DNA of 5,607 bases from Gammaproteobacteria bacterium (GTDB lineage: Bacteria > Pseudomonadota > Gammaproteobacteria > UBA6429 > Thiohalophilaceae), in the NCBI GenBank assembly GCA_011052165.1, contig DRJN01000239.1, positions 1-5,607 on the forward strand, given 5' to 3'. The position numbers were made by a program, and so were the translations under genes. Positions 1 through 5,052 of this stretch are shown here, piece by piece. A model generated the notes under the pieces. It saw only the letters and a list, made by a program, of their open reading frames with translations. It was not told where the DNA came from and did no database searches. Numbering within the stretch: position 1 is the stretch's first letter; each line of letters starts with the position of its first letter.

Positions 1-31
1 ATTAATACTAGCAAAAATATCCTGGACAAAA

Positions 32-50
32 CACCTGAAGGAAACAGGTG
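32..50. repeat. Short inverted repeat upstream of greB
   Basis: CACCTG (32-37) and CAGGTG (45-50) form a 6-bp dyad around a 7-nt loop, about 80 bp before the greB start. On the minus strand the stem is followed by TTTTG, so it could be a weak terminator for a gene arriving from the right, but none does. On the plus strand it could end an upstream gene outside the window or be an operator. The rest of 1-129 shows no ORF and no convincing sigma-70 promoter. Confidence 0.3.
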
Positions 51-129
51 AGGTTTGCCGGCCAGATCTGCCCGTCACGATTATCCACATAAACGCCCCA
101 TAATCCTGGTTTTCAGATAAAATAATACG

Positions 130-633
130 ATGGCACGTTATCGCCCTCCTGCACCTAAAAAATCGCCTTACATCAGCGCCCGTGGCTTTGAACACCTGCA
201 GGCGGAACTGAAGCAACGCTGGCAGTTGCGAAAAAACGTCACCGCCGCGCTGTCTGCGGCGGCCGCAGAAGGTGATCGCTCTGAAAATGCTGAATATATC
301 TACCGCAAAAAACAGTTACGTGAAATCGACTACCGTATCCGCTATCTGCAAAAACGTCTGCCCGAACTCACCATCGTTGACAAACCTCCCACCACTCACG
401 AACAGGTCTTTTTCGGCGCCTGGGTAACGCTGGAAGATGATCAGGGTGAAAACCACCGTTATCGCATCATGGGACCGGATGAGATCGATCCCGGACAGGG
501 TCTGATCAGCATTGATTCACCTGTGGCACAGGCGATGATGAAGAAAAAAATGGATGATGAAATTCGGGTTCGAACTCCGGCAGGTGAACAGTGTTATTAT
601 ATCGTTGGCATTGATTATTCGGAAAAACTTTAA
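130..633 (+). CDS. greB: Transcription elongation factor GreB
   Basis: GreB binds in the secondary channel of RNA polymerase and stimulates cleavage of backtracked transcripts, so stalled elongation complexes can restart. The 167-residue product has full family length. Residues 1-80 form the N-terminal coiled coil. The tip motif GDRSENAEY at 48-56 carries the acidic pair D49 and E52, which correspond to the residues that coordinate the catalytic Mg ion in Gre factors. Residues 90-165 form the globular FKBP-like domain, with the family blocks FGAW, YRIMGPDEIDP and ISIDSPVA. The start MARYRPP matches the usual GreB beginning. However, no good Shine-Dalgarno precedes it: the leader just upstream is AT-rich (cagataaaataatacg). 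The gene stands alone on the plus strand and converges on the DUF6164 gene with a 79-bp gap. GreB rather than GreA is favoured by the basic N-terminus and the SENAEYIY(R)KK segment. Identification is secure. Confidence 0.97.
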   Translation: MARYRPPAPKKSPYISARGFEHLQAELKQRWQLRKNVTAALSAAAAEGDRSENAEYIYRKKQLREIDYRIRYLQKRLPELTIVDKPPTTHEQVFFGAWVTLEDDQGENHRYRIMGPDEIDPGQGLISIDSPVAQAMMKKKMDDEIRVRTPAGEQCYYIVGIDYSEKL

Positions 634-712
634 TGACGATATCCGCATCCGCTCTCCGCGAGTGAACACACTATCAGACGACACCGGATACCCGGCAGGG
701 TTAAATCCCGGC

Positions 713-1078
713 TCATAATCCGAGCGCCAGAAAGGGTTTAATTGAGAAATACAGGATCAGGCTGATAGCGGCAAGATAGGCCAGAAAGCGTAATGGATTT
801 TCCTTCAGGATACCCGCCAGCGTTCGTTGCCGCCCTTCGGCCCGCAACAGATCATATTCTGCGCGTGCCTGCCGGTAACGCGTCCGTTCATAGTGATCGA
901 TCAGGCTTCTGGCCTGTACCAACTGATTATGATCACGCAACCAGATCCCCGCCAGCGAGATCCCCCAGTTGCCCGCCGACGTTTCATAATAATCTATGTT
1001 GTTATCCGTCAATAACAAACGAATATCATGGGCTTCATCATCAGGCACGGTATTGAGTTTGAAAAGCAGGACAGCCAT
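713..1078 (-). CDS. DUF6164-like small membrane-anchored protein
   Basis: This is a 121-residue protein of unknown function that I place in the DUF6164 family from recall of its pattern. Residues 1-65 resemble a DUF2007-like alpha/beta domain (VPDDEAHDIRLLL, then YETSAGNWGISL and IWLRD, then a helix QLVQARSLIDHYE). Residues 62-90 are a charged, Arg-rich helix (ERTRYRQARAEYDLLRAEGRQ). Residues 97-118 are one clear hydrophobic transmembrane segment near the C-terminus, so the protein is probably tail-anchored with its globular part in the cytoplasm. The ATG is preceded by GGGGTGG at 5-nt spacing, which supports this start. It lies 164 bp downstream of sat on the same strand and could be co-transcribed with it. 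That gap contains several dyads, so it may instead have its own promoter. No enzymatic motif is visible, and proximity to sat is weak evidence for a sulfur-related role. Confidence 0.85.
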   Translation of the reverse strand: MAVLLFKLNTVPDDEAHDIRLLLTDNNIDYYETSAGNWGISLAGIWLRDHNQLVQARSLIDHYERTRYRQARAEYDLLRAEGRQRTLAGILKENPLRFLAYLAAISLILYFSIKPFLALGL

Positions 1079-1193
1079 TTATTCCACCCCGGCAAACGTG
1101 CCTGTTTAATCCGCCGATCAGGAAAATCGGTGCGCGCCATCATGCGCAGGATCCTGCCGGTACCGATAAAAACACGACCAGGACAAGCCCGAA

Positions 1194-1215
1194 CACCCCG
1201 ATCATTACCGGGGTG
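1194..1215 (-). terminator. Hairpin just downstream of sat, possible terminator
   Basis: CACCCCG (1194-1200) and CGGGGTG (1209-1215) form a 7-bp GC-rich stem with an 8-nt loop, starting 27 bp after the sat stop codon. Read on the minus strand it lacks a T-tract immediately after the stem; a run of five T occurs only about 20 nt later (complement of 1168-1172). It could be a weak or Rho-assisted terminator, or a 3'-end protecting hairpin between sat and the DUF6164 gene. Confidence 0.4.
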
Positions 1216-1242
1216 CTCATGCTTGCGTGATGAGTTGAAAAC

Positions 1243-2439
1243 TCAGGCGGATTGTTTCTGCGCCTGATAATAATCCATCAGGATTTGCGCCACTTCAGGA
1301 CGTGAAAATTCCTTCGGCGGCGCCATACCATTGCCCAGCATTTCACGTACCTTGGTGCCGGACAACAATACGAAGTCTTCTTTTGTATGATCCGGCGCTT
1401 CGCGCATCATCACCACCTTGTCCAGCTTCTTGGAATAAGCCGTGTGATCCGCCTCGAAGATTTCGATCTCCATCATGCCTTGTGGCACTTCTTCCTTGAA
1501 AATAGCCTGGGCGTCAAAGGCGCCATAGTAGTCACCAACACCCGCATGGTCACGACCGATGATGAAGTGGGTGGCGCCCATATTCTGGCGGAAGTAGGCA
1601 TGCAGCACAGCTTCACGCGGGCCGGCATAGAGCATGTCAAAACCATAGCCTGTGATCATGACGGTGTTGGGTTTGAAGTACAGTTCCACCATCTTGCGAA
1701 TAGCGGCGTCACGAACGGGGGCCGGAATATCCCCCTTCTTGAGTTTGCCCAGCAGCATGTGAATCACCAGGCCATCACAACCCAGACGATCCATTGCCAT
1801 GTGGCAGAGTTCTTCATGCGCCAGGTGCATGGGGTTACGAGTCTGGAAAGCCACCACCTTGTTCCAGCCGTGTTCCTTGATTTCATTGCGGATTTCAACC
1901 GCGGTGCGGAAAGTGTCCGGAAATTCAGTCTGAAAGTAGCTGAAATTCAGCACCTGAATCGGACCGGATACGGCCATGCGACCCTGTGTGTTGAAGGTTT
2001 TGACCCCGACATGATCCATGTCTTCGGTACGGTAAACCTTCTGGGTCATCACCTTCATCTGCTCGTCGCTGACCTCTTCGATAGCCTCAACGTCCATCAC
2101 CGCCAGTACCGGGTGACCTTCGACATTAGGATCACGCAGAGCGATGCGTTTGGCATCCTTGATAGCCTCCACGTTTTCCAGCAGACACAGAACCGGAACC
2201 GGGAAGTGAGAACCGTCACTCAGGGTCATGGTTTCTGCCGCGCCCATGGCGTCAGCCACATTCATGAAGCCCTTGAGTGGGTTGAAATAACCGCCGCCCA
2301 TCATGACCGCATTGCCAGCCGCCTGTGAGCTAATAACGACGGAAGGCAGATCTTCCGCTTCCTTGCTCAGCTTTTCGTGTTCGCTGGTGTCGTATACGAA
2401 AAGAGGCTGCAATTCGTCGGAACCAATTGGTTTAATCAT
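1243..2439 (-). CDS. sat: Sulfate adenylyltransferase (ATP sulfurylase), dissimilatory type
   Basis: Sat interconverts ATP plus sulfate with adenosine phosphosulfate (APS) plus pyrophosphate in the cytoplasm. In sulfur oxidisers it runs in reverse, making ATP and sulfate from APS produced by APS reductase. The 398-residue product has the normal length for the single-domain homo-oligomeric enzyme. Residues 1-165 are the PUA-like N-terminal domain. Residues 170-340 are the catalytic nucleotidyltransferase domain, with the nucleotide-binding motif QTRNPMHLAHE at 199-209 (the HxxH pair) and GRDHAGVG at 295-302. The C-terminal block has SGTKVREML at 360-368. There is no APS kinase domain and no resemblance to the assimilatory CysD/CysN pair. 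The frame stays open 17 codons further upstream (to 2490), but the ATG at 2439 is preceded by a strong GAGGGAGAG site and gives the typical family N-terminus, so I chose it. aprBA is not in the window. Upstream lies a long non-coding region; downstream lies the DUF6164 gene. Confidence 0.97.
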   Translation of the reverse strand: MIKPIGSDELQPLFVYDTSEHEKLSKEAEDLPSVVISSQAAGNAVMMGGGYFNPLKGFMNVADAMGAAETMTLSDGSHFPVPVLCLLENVEAIKDAKRIALRDPNVEGHPVLAVMDVEAIEEVSDEQMKVMTQKVYRTEDMDHVGVKTFNTQGRMAVSGPIQVLNFSYFQTEFPDTFRTAVEIRNEIKEHGWNKVVAFQTRNPMHLAHEELCHMAMDRLGCDGLVIHMLLGKLKKGDIPAPVRDAAIRKMVELYFKPNTVMITGYGFDMLYAGPREAVLHAYFRQNMGATHFIIGRDHAGVGDYYGAFDAQAIFKEEVPQGMMEIEIFEADHTAYSKKLDKVVMMREAPDHTKEDFVLLSGTKVREMLGNGMAPPKEFSRPEVAQILMDYYQAQKQSA

Positions 2440-2443
2440 GTTT

Positions 2444-2452
2444 CTCTCCCTC
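2444..2452 (-). promoter_or_regulatory. Ribosome binding site of sat
   Basis: On the minus strand GAGGGAGAG is followed by AAAC and then the ATG at 2439. This purine-rich Shine-Dalgarno at a 4-nt spacing decides the start of sat against the in-frame ATG at 2490. Confidence 0.8.
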
Positions 2453-2463
2453 GTTTTGAGTAC

Positions 2464-2479
2464 AGTACCCGCAGGTACT
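2464..2479. promoter_or_regulatory. Dyad in the sat leader, possible operator
   Basis: AGTACC (2464-2469) and GGTACT (2474-2479) are a perfect 6-bp inverted repeat around CGCA. It lies about 25-40 bp before the sat start codon. Read on the minus strand it would form a small leader hairpin just ahead of the ribosome binding site; as DNA it is a plausible dimer-binding operator. No strong sigma-70 promoter can be assigned close to it. Confidence 0.35.
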
Positions 2480-2580
2480 ATCAATGTCATAAAATAAAAA
2501 CCCGAAATGTCTGATTCAGCGCCCGCCTTCTGCTATTTCATCCACACCATTACACATCAGCAGGTTCGTGCGCCGAACAG

Positions 2581-2603
2581 TTTTGCCCTGAAATTTTGCC
2601 CTG
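2581..2603. repeat. Tandem direct repeat TTTTGCCCTG x2
   Basis: TTTTGCCCTG occurs at 2581-2590 and again at 2594-2603, an exact 10-bp repeat with a 13-bp period, separated by AAA. It abuts a TATAGT-like -10 on the minus strand, about 145-165 bp before the sat start codon. Such paired half-sites can bind a regulator, but no specific family is recognised. Confidence 0.45.
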
Positions 2604-2705
2604 TACTATACAACACTCATTGACAGACAGAAAAATAGGGGCAGTTTATACGGGCATAGATAGCCCTGGGAGATTTTATGGCGAAAATGCAGGTGATTGA
2701 TTATC

Positions 2706-2733
2706 TGAGGATTTTTATGTCCTCAAAGACATA
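2706..2733 (+). other. Two mutually exclusive short hairpins
   Basis: TGAGGA (2706-2711) pairs with TCCTCA (2720-2725) around an 8-nt loop. TATGTC (2716-2721) pairs with GACATA (2728-2733) around a 6-nt loop. The two stems share bases 2720-2721, so only one can form at a time. This overlaps the end of a 19-codon plus-strand ORF. It could be attenuator-like, or chance in AT-rich DNA. Confidence 0.3.
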
Positions 2734-2800
2734 ATACAACATCTTCAGTCTGTCGTGATGGTTTTAAAGTTTAGCGCAGACGGCTCTCGATGACTGAAAG

Positions 2801-2904
2801 TATCAATCGTTGCATAAGTATTCGCATGTATTTTATCCCCTCACCCCAACCCTCTCCCAGAGGGAGAGGGGGTTCTGATGCAAATACTTATGCAACAATT
2901 AATA
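2801..2904 (+). mobile_element. MITE-like palindromic element, copy 1
   Basis: This is a 104-bp element whose ends (2801-2827 and 2878-2904) are 27-bp inverted repeats with three mismatches, sharing the exact core GTTGCATAAGTATT. Both ends finish in TA, as expected for a TA-duplicating family such as IS630/Tc1-mariner derivatives, though TA could also simply be part of the repeat. The left arm continues with GTATTTTATCC (2828-2838), which also occurs in copy 2. The centre holds a GC-rich hairpin described separately. It encodes no transposase, so it is a non-autonomous element at most. It ends 13 bp after the stop codon of the minus-strand GT-C gene. Copy 2 lies in opposite orientation at the other end of that gene. 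Confidence 0.75.
2848..2874. repeat. C-rich hairpin core inside copy 1
   Basis: CCCTCTCCC (2850-2858) and GGGAGAGGG (2862-2870) form a perfect 9-bp stem around AGA. Flanking AA and TT (2848-2849, 2873-2874) could extend it past a two-G bulge. With the preceding CCTCACCCCAA it matches, from memory, a repeat core scattered through very many bacterial genomes. It lies just 3' of the GT-C gene and could stabilise or end its transcript, but there is no T-tract. Confidence 0.65.
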
Positions 2905-2917
2905 CGAATGATACCCC

Positions 2918-4891
2918 TTATGTTACGGGTAGCGTCCGGGGTTGTGGAGATGCTTGAGTTTTGTAACTGGAAATGCGTCTTCCGGTTTCAAGCACCTTGT
3001 TTGTCAGGACGCCAAATAATTTTATACTCATCGACTTCAGCGTGTTATAGGTTTTTTTTGCCTCGTTGATGTTACCCTGCTTGAGTAGTACGTCAATTCT
3101 TCCTATATAAGGAGAAAGATGATGGGGAGCCTGCTTGATAGAAAGATTGATGTATTTCAGACCTTTCTTTAATTTCCCCTGTGCCGCCAGATTGTTGCCA
3201 AGGTAGTAACGAAAACGTGGCGAATTCATTACGCTCAATGCAGCCCGCAGCCATACCTCATAAATATTTTGCAGATCCTTGCAGGATGAATCAATACAGC
3301 GGTTCATTTTATCAAAAACAGAAGTCAGCATGGTGGTTTGGGGATTGCTGCGAATGGCTTCAATAATCCTGTTTTTCTCGATTTCGGGCAGCGGCAGGCC
3401 AAGATGCGTTATGTTCATATACAGATAAATATAATAACCGGGTTCCCGGGGGTCTAATAGAATGGCTCTGTCGAGTGATGCGATAGCTTCTTTATAGTTA
3501 TTATTTTTCACGTAAACATTGGATAAACTTGCCCATGCGTGTGAGGATTCCGGGTGGTTCTCAACATGAGCCAAAAGAAGCGAGGGCAGATCCCGCCACT
3601 CATAGCTGCGGATAGTGGTACTGATGGCAAAAACAAGGATAAGAATGGGCATGAGCAGCCAGATTCGTTTGTCCCTGTATTGCGTCTCTAACCAGAGCAG
3701 GGCCTGGATGATGATGAACAGGATCCCCAGACTGGCCAGGTAGTTGCGGTGTTCATAGATCAGCTCAAAGGGATAAACCGTGGATTCCAGTGCATGGCTG
3801 GTAAAGAACCACAGCAGGCCGAGCGAGAGTAACGGTTGGCGGCGTAGTGTGAGCAGGGCCAGCAGGAGCAGGGCGGTAATGGAAAGTACAGCCGGCAGGG
3901 TGGTCCAGGGTTGCAAAAGCGTATGTGAGAGAGAGAAATCATCATGATAAAGGCCAAAAGATGAAAGCCGGGGTATGAGGATTTGTCCGATATAGAATAC
4001 CAGTACACGGGCTTCGGTCAAAAGCCGTTGCATGAGAGTGAAATCCCGGTATTGGTAACCTGGCAGCGAGTAATGGACGGCGGCTGCGATGAGTAATACG
4101 GCCAACAGACCGACACCCGCCAGGATCATCCCGCGAAAGTACGGTTTTAATTCAGGCCAGTATTTCCAGGGAGAGGCTTTTGGGAAAAGAACCAGTTCCA
4201 GTATCAGGATATACAGGGGTAGTAAAAAGCCGGTTTCCTTGCTGAGAAGCGCCAGCACACTCCAGACTGGAATAGTCACAAGCCAGATCCATTTTGCGCG
4301 GGTTTGTTGTGCGGTTCGCGCCTTTAGATACGCGATCAGCGCCAGTAGCATAAACAGGGCCGCCATGGATGTCATGCGCTGCACTACATAAAGTACACTG
4401 GTAAGCTGTATCGGGTGGCATACCCATAGTAGCGCCGTGAGGCCCGCTAAAAGTGTGATGGAACTGTGGCGGGTGAATGCTTTCAGAGGCTGGGCGGGAT
4501 GCGCTTGCAGGCGCAGGAACAGCAGCCGTAGAAACCAGAATATCAGCAGACCATTGAGGGTGTGGATGACAACATTGAACAGCTTGAAGCCATAGGGATT
4601 GTTTGCATCATGGCTAAGGTAGTAATTAAAAGCAAAACTGATGGCGGCGAGCGGGCGGCCTAGAATACCGGATATCAGGGAATTAGCGGCTTGATGCAAT
4701 GTAACGAATGACAGATTCTGAATATGGACGGCTTCATTTTTTATAATATTAGGGTAGTCATCCAGAAGAAAAGGACCGTGTAAGCCAGGAGAGTAGATTA
4801 ACACGGGCAAAACCAATAGCAGTATGAGCAGAATCAGACGGACTCTCAGGCTGGCGGGCATGTCGGTGAAGGAACCTGAGATTTTCTGCAT
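2918..4891 (-). CDS. GT-C type glycosyltransferase-like membrane protein with C-terminal TPRs
   Basis: This is a polytopic inner-membrane protein resembling bacterial relatives of the eukaryotic TMTC O-mannosyltransferases. These GT-C enzymes use lipid-linked sugar donors on the outer face of the membrane. With the start at 4891 it has 657 residues. Residue 17-34 is the first membrane helix, followed by the loop motif FLLDDYPNI (42-50) with the Asp pair typical of GT-C catalytic loops. GRPLAAISFAFNY follows at 78-90. About ten more membrane helices run to residue 424, including the LSKETG (216-221) and YEHRNYLASLG (379-389) blocks that parallel TMTC motifs. Residues 448-481 are a clear TPR, and about 556-625 holds one or two more. 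It lies downstream of a TfpX/TfpZ-like gene on the same strand, so glycosylation of the pilin is the best guess; acceptor and sugar are unknown. The frame is open to an ATG at 4975, but that codon lies inside a repeat element. The ATG at 4891 has AGGA 10 nt upstream, and 4861 is a third option. O-antigen ligase-like activity is an alternative. Confidence 0.8.
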   Translation of the reverse strand: MQKISGSFTDMPASLRVRLILLILLLVLPVLIYSPGLHGPFLLDDYPNIIKNEAVHIQNLSFVTLHQAANSLISGILGRPLAAISFAFNYYLSHDANNPYGFKLFNVVIHTLNGLLIFWFLRLLFLRLQAHPAQPLKAFTRHSSITLLAGLTALLWVCHPIQLTSVLYVVQRMTSMAALFMLLALIAYLKARTAQQTRAKWIWLVTIPVWSVLALLSKETGFLLPLYILILELVLFPKASPWKYWPELKPYFRGMILAGVGLLAVLLIAAAVHYSLPGYQYRDFTLMQRLLTEARVLVFYIGQILIPRLSSFGLYHDDFSLSHTLLQPWTTLPAVLSITALLLLALLTLRRQPLLSLGLLWFFTSHALESTVYPFELIYEHRNYLASLGILFIIIQALLWLETQYRDKRIWLLMPILILVFAISTTIRSYEWRDLPSLLLAHVENHPESSHAWASLSNVYVKNNNYKEAIASLDRAILLDPREPGYYIYLYMNITHLGLPLPEIEKNRIIEAIRSNPQTTMLTSVFDKMNRCIDSSCKDLQNIYEVWLRAALSVMNSPRFRYYLGNNLAAQGKLKKGLKYINLSIKQAPHHLSPYIGRIDVLLKQGNINEAKKTYNTLKSMSIKLFGVLTNKVLETGRRISSYKTQASPQPRTLPVT

Positions 4892-4945
4892 AGGCGGCGT
4901 GTCCTGATTAGCCGAATCGACGATGAGTACGGCACAATAACAGGA

Positions 4946-5031
4946 TATTAATCGTGGCATAAGTATTTGCACCATAGCCCCCCCTGGGTGGGCGGATAAA
5001 ATACATACAAATACTTATGCAACGATTAATA
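4946..5031 (-). mobile_element. MITE-like palindromic element, copy 2
   Basis: This is an 86-bp element with 24-bp terminal inverted repeats (4946-4969 and 5008-5031) that differ at one base. They are the same family as copy 1, and the outermost bases are again TA. Read on the minus strand it aligns with copy 1 on the plus strand through the left arm and the shared GTATTTTATCC (complement of 4994-5004), so the two copies are inverted relative to each other. Its core differs: a short C-run/G-run segment (4978-4992) replaces the hairpin of copy 1, which makes it about 18 bp shorter. It lies between the pilin accessory gene and the GT-C gene, 21 bp after the stop of the former. It contains the ATG at 4975 that opens the longest frame of the latter. 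Confidence 0.75.
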
Positions 5032-5052
5032 ATATGCGCCAACATACCTGTT

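Larger units (their letters stand above)
2440..2800. other. Intergenic region upstream of sat, no convincing gene
   Basis: No ORF with coding character is seen on either strand here. It contains the sat leader dyad, a tandem direct repeat at 2581-2603, and a plus-strand TTGACA at 2620-2625 with a TTTATA at 2645-2650 (19-bp spacing, so a poor promoter). A 19-codon plus-strand ORF at 2678-2734 is preceded by GGGAG. A pair of overlapping hairpins lies at 2706-2733. A longer-range 7-bp pairing TTCAGTC (2744-2750) with GACTGAA (2792-2798) closes just before the first palindromic element. On the minus strand TATAGT (complement of 2605-2610) is a possible -10 for a long sat leader, but no good -35 accompanies it. 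Confidence 0.6.

Noticed and set aside
1..9. Window start ATTAATA resembling the outer end of the palindromic element
   Set aside because: Only about seven bases match and the following sequence does not; too short to call a third copy.
634..712. Search for a bidirectional terminator between greB and the DUF6164 gene
   Set aside because: Only 4-bp pairings such as CCGG/CCGG are visible and there is no T-tract on either strand.
793..1267. Several plus-strand open frames over the DUF6164 gene and the gap after it
   Set aside because: They overlap the better-supported minus-strand gene or the dyad-rich gap, lack ribosome binding sites and have low-complexity, Pro/Arg/Ser-rich products.
1387..2328. 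A 313-codon plus-strand open frame
   Set aside because: It lies entirely antisense to sat, is rich in His and Val as expected from the complement of a conserved coding sequence, and shows no recognisable domain.
2951..2994. Inverted repeat TGCTTGA/TCAAGCA near the 3' end of the GT-C gene
   Set aside because: It is within the coding sequence with a 30-nt loop and no T-tract, so it is likely chance.
3760..4427. Open frames on both strands inside the GT-C gene
   Set aside because: They are out-of-frame shadows of a long hydrophobic coding sequence with no signals of their own.
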